NCBI RefSeq assembly: GCF_007558725.1
Contig: NZ_VLPL01000005.1
Location: 1 to 64,000, forward strand
Origin: Fluviicola chungangensis
GTDB lineage: Bacteria; Bacteroidota; Bacteroidia; Flavobacteriales_D; Crocinitomicaceae
Length of the DNA stretch: 64,000 nucleotides
Reading direction: 5' to 3'
The translations under genes and the position numbers were made by a program. The stretch's first letter is position 1; each line of letters starts with the position of its first letter. Below, piece by piece: positions 25,117 through 33,968 of this stretch. Under the pieces are notes generated by a model. That model made no database searches. It was given only the letters and a program-made list of their open reading frames with translations, and was not told the DNA's origin.

Positions 25117-26556
25117 TCAGTTTTGACTCTCAACCAGCTCTTCCATCAGATTCACGGTATACAATTGTTCACTTGCCCGTGTAACAGCGGTATAAAGCCA
25201 GCGTAAAAACGAAAAATCAACCTGCTCAAACTCCAGGTAGCCATGGTCTACAAACACTACCGACCATTGACCTCCCTGTGATTTGTGACACGTCACCGCA
25301 TAGGCAAACTTGATCTGAAGTGCGTTGAAATAAGGAGATTTCATGATTTCCCGGTAGCGCTTCTGCTTGTTATGTTCGTGCATAAAGTCCTTCTCTATTT
25401 CAAAGAACAGGTTTTTCAGGAAACCGCGATCCAGATTCGGCTGTTCCATTGTTAGTGTTTCCATGAAAGCAATGGTTTCAAATCGGTCCAGGTCCGGATA
25501 ATCGATCAGGGAAACTTCCAGGTGGGCAAAACGCACCCCGTAAACTTCCTCTATTCGCCGAATTCGGTGTACTTTCAGGAGCTCCCCGTTTGCAATAAAT
25601 CCGGCAGAACTCAATGGGTCCAGCCAAAAGTAGTTGTTCTTAACCACCATCAGCAAATCGCCACCGCATAGCTCCTCTTCCATCATTAAAATACGGCTCC
25701 GGATATGCTGGTTGTACAAATTAGCACGTTTATTTGAGCGTGTAACGATCATGACTTCGTCTCCTCCGAAATTGCTGTATGCCGATTCGATTTTCTCGAT
25801 CAATTCATCACCCGGTACTGCTTGTACATCCGGAAAGGAATGCAAATCCAGTTGCGGAATGGTCTCTTCCTTCTGTGCCTGGCGTATCCGTGTTGCGTTC
25901 TCCAGGATTCCAGAATCCGTTCGCTGTCTGACCACCGAAGTTAGTCCGTAAGCAGTAAAATGAACCAACGGAAAATGCTGATCAAGATAAACAGTACTTA
26001 AAGCCGGGCTTTCATCCGAACCGACCGGTGGAAGCTGGCCTTCATCCCCCAACAGGATCAGTTTACAGTTTTCTCCACTCAGAGCATATTGGAAAACGTC
26101 TTCCAGCAAATTGCGGGAAACACTTCCGTCGGTCTGCAGCGAATAATCTCCGATCATAGAAGCCTCATCAATAATAAAGATGGTATTCTTCGATTTGTTC
26201 GGTGCCAATTGCAATTTCACGGTTCCATCCGGTCCCGTTCCGGTAAAATAGATCCGTTTATGAATAGTCGTGGCAAGCATTTTAGACCGAAATGAAAGGA
26301 CTTTGGCAGCTCTTCCGGTTGGTGCCATCAATACGGTCTTGCGTTTTAACACATGCAGAGCCTGGATATAAGCTCCCAGAATACTTGTCTTCCCTGTCCC
26401 GGCATACCCTTTCAAAATAAAGCAGGCAGGATTCTCCTCATCAAACGTAAAACCCGAAAGTTGTCGAATCAACAATTCCTGCTCTTCGTTGGGTGTATGC
26501 CCAAAAAAAGAACGGATTAAACGATAACACTCTTCCTGAATAGACAACGGATCCAT
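25117..26556 (-). CDS. RecD-like superfamily 1B DNA helicase
   Basis: A 479-residue ATP-dependent DNA helicase. Motifs in order: Walker A GYAGTGKTS (about 50), APTGRAAKVL (motif Ia), IIDEASM (Walker B, about 130), GDEGQLPPVG (motif III), then the UvrD_C_2 part CHKSQGGQWSVVFVD and YTAVTRASEQLY (motifs V and VI). Shorter than RecD, without its N-terminal domain; this form resembles the stand-alone Dda/RecD2-type helicases widespread in Bacteroidota. Likely role in repair or replication restart. Single gene; the repeat array begins right behind its start. Confidence 0.88.
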   Translation of the reverse strand: MDPLSIQEECYRLIRSFFGHTPNEEQELLIRQLSGFTFDEENPACFILKGYAGTGKTSILGAYIQALHVLKRKTVLMAPTGRAAKVLSFRSKMLATTIHKRIYFTGTGPDGTVKLQLAPNKSKNTIFIIDEASMIGDYSLQTDGSVSRNLLEDVFQYALSGENCKLILLGDEGQLPPVGSDESPALSTVYLDQHFPLVHFTAYGLTSVVRQRTDSGILENATRIRQAQKEETIPQLDLHSFPDVQAVPGDELIEKIESAYSNFGGDEVMIVTRSNKRANLYNQHIRSRILMMEEELCGGDLLMVVKNNYFWLDPLSSAGFIANGELLKVHRIRRIEEVYGVRFAHLEVSLIDYPDLDRFETIAFMETLTMEQPNLDRGFLKNLFFEIEKDFMHEHNKQKRYREIMKSPYFNALQIKFAYAVTCHKSQGGQWSVVFVDHGYLEFEQVDFSFLRWLYTAVTRASEQLYTVNLMEELVESQN

Positions 26557-26579
26557 AGACTAAAATTACCCATAATTTC

Positions 26580-27240
26580 CACGCAAGCCTCCCAGATCAC
26601 ACAGATAGTTGATTCCCTCCGGGTGAACATCTAAAAACAACCATTACTTTCAACCAGAAAATCCGCGAAATCTATTAATCTGCGTGCAATAAAAAACACA
26701 TCCCATGCAATCAAGCTCTTTCCAACTCCCACACAATAATTTAAAATAAAAACAACCATCGCTCCAATCAGGAAATCTGCGAGATCTATTAATCTGCGTG
26801 CAATAAAAACACCCCCCATGCAATCAAGCTCTTTACCAACTCATTCAGGATAATCTAAAATAAAAAATCAATAGTAAGTATCAGGGAAAACTAACATCAC
26901 ACACAATTCGCACGCTGATCTCACAGATCACGCAGATAGTTGATTCCCTCCGGGTGAACATCTAAAAACAACCATTACTTTCAACCAAGAAATCTGCGAG
27001 ATCTATTAATCTGCGCGTAATAAAAACACACCCCATGCAATCAAGCTCTCTTTATTAACTCACACACAATAATTTAAAATAAAAACAACCATCGCCCCAA
27101 CCAGGAAATCTGCGAGATCTATTAATCTGCGTGCAATAAAAACACAACTCAGGCAATCAAGCTCTTTACCAACTCATACACAATAATTTAAAACAAAAAA
27201 TCTAAAAAATCAATAGTAGGTATTTTCTTTTTTGTCCTTA
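26580..27240. repeat. Left part of GxxExxY-associated repeat array
   Basis: Gene-free 694-base stretch filled by repeats. The core TCTATTAATCTGCG occurs here at about 26671, 26785, 27002 and 27118. CAGATCACGCAGAT-type segments (from about 26593 and 26925) are the approximate reverse complement of the ATCTGCGAGATCT part, so each full unit has inverted arms about 26 bases long. Spacing of cores alternates about 115 and 217 bases. The segment 26868-27180 is nearly the same as 27840-28153 on the other side of the gene. Open frames read through the array are by-products. Confidence 0.85.
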
Positions 27241-27250
27241 GCTTCAGTCT

Positions 27251-27628
27251 ATGACAGAAAACGAAATATCATACAAAATCAGAGGGGCTATCTTCGAAAT
27301 TTACAATACCGTTGGTCCGGGATTACTGGAAAGTGTATATGAAGCAGCTTTATACTATGAGCTTAAAAAAGATGGATTAAAAGTTGAACGCCAAATTGAA
27401 GTTCCATTTTTATATAAAGATGTAAGACTAGATGTAGCATATAGACTTGATTTAATTGTAGAGGACAAGGTGATTATTGAGCTTAAATCAGTAACTGATT
27501 TTTCTGCTCTTCATTTTAAGCAGTTGACTACCTATCTCAGACTGACGAATCTAAAACTTGGACTTTTGGTTAATTTCAACACCTCCAACATGCGTGAAGG
27601 CATTGCCCGAATAGTAAATAACTTATGA
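27251..27628 (+). CDS. GxxExxY protein (PD-(D/E)XK nuclease-like)
   Basis: A 125-residue protein of the GxxExxY family: G24-L-L-E27-S-V-Y30 is the naming motif, and Asp67 in YRLDLIV with Glu77-x-Lys79 in VIIELKSV form the PD-(D/E)XK nuclease core. The full length is present and the frame is intact. No cellular role is firmly established for the family; a DNA nuclease is implied by the fold. It is embedded in a repeat array whose empty units look like copies without the gene, which points to a mobile or selfish function. Start at ATG 27251. No clean TAnnTTTG box directly upstream. Confidence 0.85.
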   Translation: MTENEISYKIRGAIFEIYNTVGPGLLESVYEAALYYELKKDGLKVERQIEVPFLYKDVRLDVAYRLDLIVEDKVIIELKSVTDFSALHFKQLTTYLRLTNLKLGLLVNFNTSNMREGIARIVNNL

Positions 27629-27639
27629 AGCAAACTATT

Positions 27640-28153
27640 AGCACAAAATAACATCACTTACAATTTTCACGCTAGCTCTCCAGATCACGCAGATAGTTGA
27701 TTCCCTCCGGGCGAAAATCTAAAAACAACCATCACTCTAATCAGAAAATCCGCGAGATCTATTAATCTGCGTGCAATTAAAACGCACCCCATGCAATCAA
27801 GCTCTTTACCAACTCATTCAGGATAATCTAAAATAAAAAATCAATAGTAAGTACAGGGAAAACTAACATCACACACAATTCGCACGCTGATCTCACAGAT
27901 CACGCAGATAGTTGATTCCCTCCGGGCGAAAATCTAAAAACAACCATTACTTTCAACCAAGAAATCTGCGAGATCTATTAATCTGCGTGCAATAAAAAAT
28001 ACATCTCAGGCAATCAAGCTCTCTTTATTAACTCCCACACAATAATTTAAAATAAAAACAACCATCGCTCCAACCAGGAAATCTGCGAGATCTATTAATC
28101 TGCGTGCAATAAAAACACAACTCAGGCAATCAAGCTCTTTACCAACTCATACA
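27640..28153. repeat. Right part of GxxExxY-associated repeat array
   Basis: Gene-free 617-base stretch (27629-28245). Cores TCTATTAATCTGCG at about 27758, 27974 and 28091. The unit at about 27680-27850 seems to be a fusion: its left arm is like the unit at 26593 but the DNA after the core matches that after 26785. 27840-28153 repeats 26868-27180. From 28154 to 28245 nothing is recognised. Confidence 0.85.
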
Positions 28154-28245
28154 TAAACCAAACAATCTTAGAATTTATTAATCCGTTGGCGAAAAACCGG
28201 ATCACTGAACAAGATAAACTCACTCCGAATTAGAGAACAACCCAA

Positions 28246-29028
28246 ATGAGTTTTCTTATATTTGTAGAAAACACGTTTGTGCAGTTAATACTCGAAATTA
28301 CGCAACAAAGCATTGCAGCCTTTCAATTCACCGGAAGTGAAATTCAGTTGTTGGAAAAAGCAAATTGTACGAAAAGAACAGATGTCGGCTATAAAGAAGT
28401 CCTGACACAGGTTATCGAAAAAATTGGTAATCTGGATCGCTTCGAAAACTTTTCCTGTTCTTATTTTTCTCAGGAATTTTGCCTGGTTCCGAATTCCCTG
28501 TTCGCAGCCTCTGTACCAGAAACATTACTGCAATACACCGTACATAAAACGATTTCGAAAAGTGACGTCGATTACAACCGCTTACCCGAATGGAGCGCGG
28601 TAATCATTTACCAGCTCCCGATGTGGGTTAAATCGGTTTTGATCCTGAAAGCTCCCCGAATTGTTATTCAGCATGAAATAGCACATGTACTGAGGCATTT
28701 GACCACGGGATCGCTCATTCCGTTGCGCAGTCACTTGGTTATTCACGAAGAACAATTTTCACTCGTGATCCGGAAAGACGGAAATATTGTACATACCAGT
28801 ATCCAGGAATACCAAAGTGAAGAAGATATTGTCTATCATTTGGCAACCGCATTTACCCAGCTTAAAATCGATTCGAAAAACGAATTATTCCTGCATGGTA
28901 CGGGAGACCAAATTGAAAGCACGCAAAAAAAACTGGAATCCCATTTAAAAACGATCGGGTTGTTTTCCCAGTCAAAAATAGAAATTCAACCGTCCACTCA
29001 CCTTCAATACCAGACATTGTGCGTATAG
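28246..29028 (+). CDS. DUF3822-family protein
   Basis: A 260-residue protein of a Bacteroidota family (DUF3822) thought to have an actin-like ATPase (ASKHA) fold. It regularly precedes rsmD and coaD, as here, but has no proven function. Cytoplasmic, no membrane segment. The stop overlaps the rsmD start by 10 bases, so the three genes form an operon. A TATATTTG box at 28257-28264 lies inside the first codons; if that is the real promoter, translation could start at the GTG at 28279, 11 codons later. Confidence 0.8.
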   Translation: MSFLIFVENTFVQLILEITQQSIAAFQFTGSEIQLLEKANCTKRTDVGYKEVLTQVIEKIGNLDRFENFSCSYFSQEFCLVPNSLFAASVPETLLQYTVHKTISKSDVDYNRLPEWSAVIIYQLPMWVKSVLILKAPRIVIQHEIAHVLRHLTTGSLIPLRSHLVIHEEQFSLVIRKDGNIVHTSIQEYQSEEDIVYHLATAFTQLKIDSKNELFLHGTGDQIESTQKKLESHLKTIGLFSQSKIEIQPSTHLQYQTLCV

Positions 29029-29555
29029 TAAGAGGCATTTACAAAGCAAGAAGGTTCAGTCCGCCCAAAAGCTTTCCTTCAAGACCCACAACGGACTTTG
29101 CAAAAGAAGGAATCTTCAATGTACTGGAAAACAGGTATAGCCTGGTCAATCTCAACATCCTGGATCTATGCGCCGGTACGGGAAATATTTCACTGGAATT
29201 CCTGTCACGCGAAGCAGGAAACATTACTTCCGTTGACAAACATCCTGTTTGCATCAAGTTCATGTACAAGCTGAAAAAAGAACTGGGAATCGGGGATGAA
29301 TGGCTCATTATCAAAAACGAAGTGCGAGGTTACCTGGACAATTGCAGCGATACCTTTGACCTGATCTTTGCAGATCCGCCGTACGATCTCACTTTTCACG
29401 ACAGCATTGTTCGCATCATACGCGAACGGAAACTCCTGAACGAAGGGGGCATCTGCCTGATCGAACACGGAAAACAAACCGATTTGAGCCAGGAAGAAGG
29501 ATATTTAGAAACCAGGAACTTTGGTAATGTTTACTTTAGTTTCTTTCAATTTTGA
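29019..29555 (+). CDS. rsmD: 16S rRNA (guanine-966-N2)-methyltransferase RsmD
   Basis: A 178-residue SAM-dependent methyltransferase that modifies G966 of 16S rRNA in the assembled small subunit. Motif I LDLCAGTGN (48-56), the acidic end of motif II (SVDKH), and the catalytic motif IV FADPPY (117-122) are all present; the start MRIVRGIYKARRF is typical. It uses a GTG start at 29019 that overlaps the end of the DUF3822 gene by 10 bases, so translation is probably coupled. coaD follows immediately. Confidence 0.93.
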   Translation: MRIVRGIYKARRFSPPKSFPSRPTTDFAKEGIFNVLENRYSLVNLNILDLCAGTGNISLEFLSREAGNITSVDKHPVCIKFMYKLKKELGIGDEWLIIKNEVRGYLDNCSDTFDLIFADPPYDLTFHDSIVRIIRERKLLNEGGICLIEHGKQTDLSQEEGYLETRNFGNVYFSFFQF

Positions 29556-29560
29556 ATGAC

Positions 29561-30022
29561 ATGAAAAAAAAGGCTTGCTTTCCGGGATCATTTGATCCTT
29601 TCACCAAAGGTCATGAAGATATTATCAGAAAAGGACTTGGTTTGTTTGACGAAATCGTGATCGCGGTAGGGGTCAATTCCAACAAGAATTATTTATTTCC
29701 CCTTGAAAAGCGATTAAGACACATCGAAAGTTGCTTTAAAGGCGAACAGAAGATCCGGGTGATTACCTATGAAAAACTGACCGTGGAAATGTGTAAAGAC
29801 GAAGGATGTTCTTACATTCTGCGCGGTTTGAGAGATGTAAAAGACTTCAATTACGAAGTTCCGATCGCATTGATGAACCGTTCCATGACCGAGATCGAAA
29901 CCGTATTTTTAATTCCCGATACTTCTCTTTTTGCAATCAATGCAACCATTATCCGGGAGATCTATAAAAATGGCGGGAAAATTGATAAGTATGTAACAAA
30001 TTTCGATCAGCTCGTTAATTAA
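29561..30022 (+). CDS. coaD: Pantetheine-phosphate adenylyltransferase CoaD
   Basis: A 153-residue enzyme that makes dephospho-CoA from 4'-phosphopantetheine and ATP, the penultimate CoA step. The nucleotidyltransferase motif is FPGSFDPFTKGHED (T-x-G-H form), with RGLRDVKDFNYE and the C-terminal nucleotide-binding helix region NATIIREIYKNGG. In most CoaD proteins the last motif reads ISSTxVRE; here it is INATIIRE, a mild departure. Start at ATG 29561, 5 bases after rsmD; a TTG 9 bases upstream overlaps rsmD. Confidence 0.93.
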   Translation: MKKKACFPGSFDPFTKGHEDIIRKGLGLFDEIVIAVGVNSNKNYLFPLEKRLRHIESCFKGEQKIRVITYEKLTVEMCKDEGCSYILRGLRDVKDFNYEVPIALMNRSMTEIETVFLIPDTSLFAINATIIREIYKNGGKIDKYVTNFDQLVN

Positions 30023-30024
30023 AC

Positions 30025-31452
30025 ATGAACAAATACAGCTTTTTTCTTTTTGTTGTCATTGCATTTTCTCAAATACAGGCACAAACACTTACCGAGATCA
30101 ACGGGTTTGCTCCGGCTTATGTAGGAAAAGAAATAGAAGTCTACCAGATTTCTGATTACATTACCATGAGGGAAGAACGCATTGCCTCGTCTACCGTTAA
30201 AGCCGACAGTACGTTCAGCCTGGTTTTCAATTTGGATGAAACACGAAAACTGATCCTGAAAGCGGATAACAACAAAGCCAACTTATTTGCCAATCCCTCT
30301 GCGAAATACAACGTGCTGTTCCCTGAAAAAAGCAAATACGATCCCTACAATCCTTCCGGAAACTTCGTGGAATTGGTTTTCTACGGTTTGGAGAAAGAGG
30401 ATATTAACTACAAAATTCTGGAATTCAACCGTTGGAATGACGAATTTATTGCCCGATACTACACCAAACACAATGCGGATTCAAAGTATTTTGTAGCACG
30501 ATTGGATACTTTTAAGATGGATGTTGAAAGATACTATAAATCCGATACAACAGATCGCTACTTTAACTACCACCGAAGATACACCATCGCGAAATTGGAT
30601 GATCTCCGCTTTCTTGGAAACAGGAACCAGTACGAAAAGTTTGATTTCTACATCCAGTCTACCCCGATCTACTATCAAAATGAAGCATACATGCAGTATA
30701 TTCTGCACTTTTATGAAAAACTGGTGCCGCGTATCAATGTTGAATTGAATAACCAGTATTACCTGGGAATACTAAAATCAAGCCCCACAGCTATCAGCAG
30801 AGCGCTTTCCAGAGAATACACCCTGTCCAAACAGTACAAACTGCGCGAATTGATTATGCTGAAAACACTTTCCGAATGTTATTACGATAAGGATTATCCT
30901 CAAACCAATATTTTAACGATCCTCGACAGTGTTTCCAAAAACGCAAAATATCCCGAAAATAAAATCATTGCCCAAAACCTGCGCTTTCGGTTAACGGAAT
31001 TGAGTCAGGGATCGAAAGCTCCCGATTTTCTTCTGAAGGACGACGGAAGCGATCTGACACTTCACAGTTTTCAAAAAAAATACCTGTACTTGTTCTTTGT
31101 AGATCCTTCCAGTTTGGACAATATGAAGCAACTAAATTTATTGAAACCGATCTACGAACGCTACAAAGACCAGATTCACTTTGTGATGGTTTATAAGGAC
31201 AAACCGGAAGTCGATGCAGCTAAACTGAAAAATGAACTGCCATGGAAAGTCATTTCAACCAGCGAAAGTAATTCCATTTTCAAGAACTACAATGTAGTGA
31301 ATTATCCCTATTACGTGCTGATCGATCCCTTCAGTTACGTGGTTAATGCACCGGCTCTGGGTCCGATTCCGAATGGTTCGTACGATACCATCGACAAAAT
31401 CTTCTTCATGATCCAAAAAGCACTTAAAGAAGGAAATGGATCAGATCGCTAA
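30025..31452 (+). CDS. Exported thioredoxin-like protein without CxxC
   Basis: A 475-residue protein with a signal peptide (MNKYSFFLFVVIAFSQIQAQ). The C-terminal third (from about 330, GSKAPDFLLKDDG) is a TlpA/AhpC-TSA type thioredoxin fold, but the active-site position reads FVDPSSLDNMKQL with no Cys-x-x-Cys. The N-terminal two thirds resemble the helical/beta region (DUF4369-like) of Bacteroidota periplasmic TlpA relatives. Without the cysteines it cannot be a normal thiol oxidoreductase; it may bind a partner or substrate. It starts 2 bases after coaD, so it is in the same operon. Confidence 0.75.
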   Translation: MNKYSFFLFVVIAFSQIQAQTLTEINGFAPAYVGKEIEVYQISDYITMREERIASSTVKADSTFSLVFNLDETRKLILKADNNKANLFANPSAKYNVLFPEKSKYDPYNPSGNFVELVFYGLEKEDINYKILEFNRWNDEFIARYYTKHNADSKYFVARLDTFKMDVERYYKSDTTDRYFNYHRRYTIAKLDDLRFLGNRNQYEKFDFYIQSTPIYYQNEAYMQYILHFYEKLVPRINVELNNQYYLGILKSSPTAISRALSREYTLSKQYKLRELIMLKTLSECYYDKDYPQTNILTILDSVSKNAKYPENKIIAQNLRFRLTELSQGSKAPDFLLKDDGSDLTLHSFQKKYLYLFFVDPSSLDNMKQLNLLKPIYERYKDQIHFVMVYKDKPEVDAAKLKNELPWKVISTSESNSIFKNYNVVNYPYYVLIDPFSYVVNAPALGPIPNGSYDTIDKIFFMIQKALKEGNGSDR

Positions 31453-31505
31453 ACAGGTACACTGTAATTCGCGAATTCAGATTATTTTTACAGAAAAATG
31501 AAAGA

Positions 31506-32090
31506 ATGCGTTACAATCTAAGTGAAGTAACAGCGATTATTCGCGATCGAAGAACTATTTACCCGGAACAATTCAGTACTCGAAAAATTCATAAAGAACA
31601 AATAGAACTGTTGCTGAACAATGCTATTTGGGCTCCTACACATGGAATGACACAACCGTGGAGGTTCATTGTTTTCCAGGATAATGCCTTAAACGACCTT
31701 TCCGAAGCATTGGGAAGTATTTATCTTTCAGAAATCCCGAAAGAAAAACAAGTAGACAGCAAATTGGGAAAACTGATGAGCAGACCAAAAATGGCAGGTG
31801 CTGTAATTGCCATTATCCTGAACAGGGAAGAAGATACACGTATCTCCGAAGAAGATGATTTTGCAGCTATTTCCTGTGCCGTTCAAAACATGCACTTAAC
31901 AGCTACAGCACAAGGAATAGGTGCTTTCTGGTCCACTCCCGGAATCATGAAATCCGAACGGTTCAATGAATTCCTGGAATTGGGAAAAGGGCAACGATGT
32001 GTCGGATTATTTTACCTCGGTTACCCGGCCATCGAATGGCCCAAAGGTCAGCGAAAACCCATTGAATACCTGACAGAGTGGAAACAATAA
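31506..32090 (+). CDS. Nitroreductase-family flavoprotein
   Basis: A 194-residue FMN-dependent NAD(P)H oxidoreductase of the YdjA-like nitroreductase group: RRTIYPEQF at the start, WAPTHGMTQPWRFIVF (the FMN-binding A-P-x-x-x-x-x-P-W segment), and AVQNMHLTATAQGIGAFWST. The natural substrate cannot be told. It follows the thioredoxin-like gene by 53 bases and could be read from the same transcript. Confidence 0.88.
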   Translation: MRYNLSEVTAIIRDRRTIYPEQFSTRKIHKEQIELLLNNAIWAPTHGMTQPWRFIVFQDNALNDLSEALGSIYLSEIPKEKQVDSKLGKLMSRPKMAGAVIAIILNREEDTRISEEDDFAAISCAVQNMHLTATAQGIGAFWSTPGIMKSERFNEFLELGKGQRCVGLFYLGYPAIEWPKGQRKPIEYLTEWKQ

Positions 32091-32165
32091 CTCAGATAAA
32101 TCTACGTTAAACTACCAACCGGTTAAAAATAAAACGCGTTATAAAAAGAAAAGAGAAAAAGTACA

Positions 32166-32936
32166 ATGCAGAAATTCCTATTAATCCTATTTATTTGTGC
32201 TTTTTCGATTGGTACTTTCGGGCAAAAACGAAAAAAGGAGCGTTTTCCATCTTATTTCGGAGTTGTTGCTTCACCGGTTATTCCAAACAACTTTATCGGG
32301 GCAGTACATTCTGAATTCCTGGACAGTTCGGGCACCATGTCAACCGACTTTCATAACAAATGGGGATTTACTTTCGGAGCCACCATCCGGATCGGGTTAT
32401 CTAAAAGTATCAGCCTCGAAACAGGAATTTCCCAGGTCAGAAGGATTTACGATGTAGGTGTTTCAATTCCCGATTCCAATATTTATGATAGTCAAAAACT
32501 CTCCTTTGTCAATTACGATATTCCCATCAATGCCCTTTTTTACGTTAGAATGACTGAAAAGTGGTATACCGATGCTTCTTTGGGTGTTTCTATCACACAT
32601 TATCCTTCGGATGTCCAGGATTCCATGCTCCCGGAGGCCAAAAAAGCCATTATCATCCAGGGAAGACGGACCGCCAGTACTTATTTTGCATTCAATGCCG
32701 GAGTCGGATTTGAATACAGAACCGAAAAAGCAGGGACATTCTTCCTGGGATTTGGTGCAAAAGTTCCCTTTAAACCACCTTTCTTTGGAGTTTCTATTCT
32801 CAGACAAAGCGGAACATCCCATCAATTATTTGGTTACAAACCAATTTCGGCAGGTTATTTCACGATTGATTTCAGGTATTTCATTCCGTCGTCCAAAAAG
32901 AAGAAAGATCCCGTCAACCAACCCATTATAGAATAA
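32166..32936 (+). CDS. Outer-membrane beta-barrel protein (PorT-like)
   Basis: A 256-residue protein with a signal peptide (MQKFLLILFICAFSIGTFGQ) and alternating amphipathic strands throughout (for example SISLETGISQVRRIYDVGVS and TFFLGFGAKVPF), ending in YFTIDFRYFIP. This is the pattern of the PorT/OmpA-like small barrels of Bacteroidota. Function unknown; the last residues are polar and lie outside the barrel. The stop is directly followed by the start of the cupin gene, so translation is coupled. Confidence 0.75.
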   Translation: MQKFLLILFICAFSIGTFGQKRKKERFPSYFGVVASPVIPNNFIGAVHSEFLDSSGTMSTDFHNKWGFTFGATIRIGLSKSISLETGISQVRRIYDVGVSIPDSNIYDSQKLSFVNYDIPINALFYVRMTEKWYTDASLGVSITHYPSDVQDSMLPEAKKAIIIQGRRTASTYFAFNAGVGFEYRTEKAGTFFLGFGAKVPFKPPFFGVSILRQSGTSHQLFGYKPISAGYFTIDFRYFIPSSKKKKDPVNQPIIE

Positions 32937-33419
32937 ATGGAACTTCCTCAAAGAGCAAAAGATCTGATTGAAACATTCCAGTTAAAAAGTCATCCGGAAG
33001 GTGGTTTTTACGTGGAAACCTATCGATCTGCAGAAACTGTCCCGGGGAAGGACCGAAACTTACTGACGAGCATTTATTTTTTAATTACCGGTGATAGCGT
33101 ATCGAAGTTTCACCGGATCCAGTCAGACGAGTGCTGGTATTTTCACGAAGGATCTCCCTTGCTGATTCACAGTTTGTTACCCGATGGGACGCACCAGATT
33201 ACCGAATTGGGGCTGGATTTAAGCCGACAGGAAGTTCCGTTCCATGTTGTTCCGGCCCGAACGATTTTCGGTTCCCGCCTGAAAGATGACACTGCTTATG
33301 CATTTGTTTCCTGTGCAGTAGCTCCTGGTTTTGATTTCCGGGATTTCGAATTATTTTCTTCAGAGGATTTAATTTCCCTGTATCCTGATCACCGATCCAT
33401 TATCACTAAACTGACGTAA
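32937..33419 (+). CDS. Cupin-family protein (DUF985)
   Basis: A 160-residue cupin of the DUF985 (Cupin_5) group: HPEGGFYVETYRS near the start, then SKFHRIQSDECWYFHEGSPL, which carries the cupin metal-ligand-type histidines, and PFHVVPARTIFGSRL. These small cytoplasmic proteins may bind sugars or act as epimerase-like enzymes; the reaction is not known. The ATG follows the stop of the preceding gene without a gap, and the CPBP gene begins right after its own stop. Confidence 0.85.
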   Translation: MELPQRAKDLIETFQLKSHPEGGFYVETYRSAETVPGKDRNLLTSIYFLITGDSVSKFHRIQSDECWYFHEGSPLLIHSLLPDGTHQITELGLDLSRQEVPFHVVPARTIFGSRLKDDTAYAFVSCAVAPGFDFRDFELFSSEDLISLYPDHRSIITKLT

Positions 33420-33968
33420 ATGTCGAAATGGAAAGTTTACTTATTGGGATTTGCGACCTTACTGATGGCTCCATTGGGCTGGCTTCTCTGCGGGATGCCC
33501 GAAATAAGTGATTTTTTACAACTGGAGCAGCTTACCGGTATTTGGACAGGAATCGGGGCGGAATACGGGATCGTATTCGGGATCTTTATGCTCATAGTGA
33601 CCAACACGGAAACAGCACGGAAAAGCTTTTCAGTTCAACACCAGCTCATCCGGTCCATGCAGCTAAATATTGCTGATATTCTCTTTTTATCGCTCTGTGC
33701 CGGATTCGGGGAAGAAATCCTGTTCAGGATCGCCATTCAGCAGTGGCTGCACCCGGTTTTGGCTTCCGTTGCTTTTGTTGCCATTCACGGTTACATCAAT
33801 CCCAAAGATTGGGAAACCACGAAATACGGGTTATTGGTCTGCCTGTTTATCACAGTTTTAAGCTATGCGATTTCCGGAGAACAGGGATTGTGGTTTTGCA
33901 TTGCCGCGCATGCAAGCTACGATTTTGTGCTCTTTTATTTCTGGGGAAGGGTTCAAGGTTCGATGTAA
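33420..33968 (+). CDS. CPBP-family intramembrane metalloprotease
   Basis: A 182-residue integral membrane protein with about five or six hydrophobic helices. The CPBP (Abi/CaaX protease) motifs are complete: Glu98-Glu99 with Arg103 (GEEILFR), His123 (FVAIHGY) and His164 with Asp168 (AAHASYDF). Family members cleave substrates within the membrane; in bacteria some process or give immunity to bacteriocin-like peptides. No such peptide gene is nearby. It starts directly after the cupin stop and overlaps the end of the convergent LRR gene by 16 bases. Confidence 0.85.
   Translation: MSKWKVYLLGFATLLMAPLGWLLCGMPEISDFLQLEQLTGIWTGIGAEYGIVFGIFMLIVTNTETARKSFSVQHQLIRSMQLNIADILFLSLCAGFGEEILFRIAIQQWLHPVLASVAFVAIHGYINPKDWETTKYGLLVCLFITVLSYAISGEQGLWFCIAAHASYDFVLFYFWGRVQGSM

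Noticed and set aside
26631-26819. Minus-strand frame of 62 residues in the repeat array
   Set aside because: It is made of the repeat core read in reverse; the same peptide pattern (IARRLIDLADFL) recurs because the repeats recur. No start or coding features.
26580-28153. Possible CRISPR array
   Set aside because: The repeats are long and imperfect, spacing alternates between about 115 and 217 bases, spacers are themselves repeated, and no cas gene is nearby.
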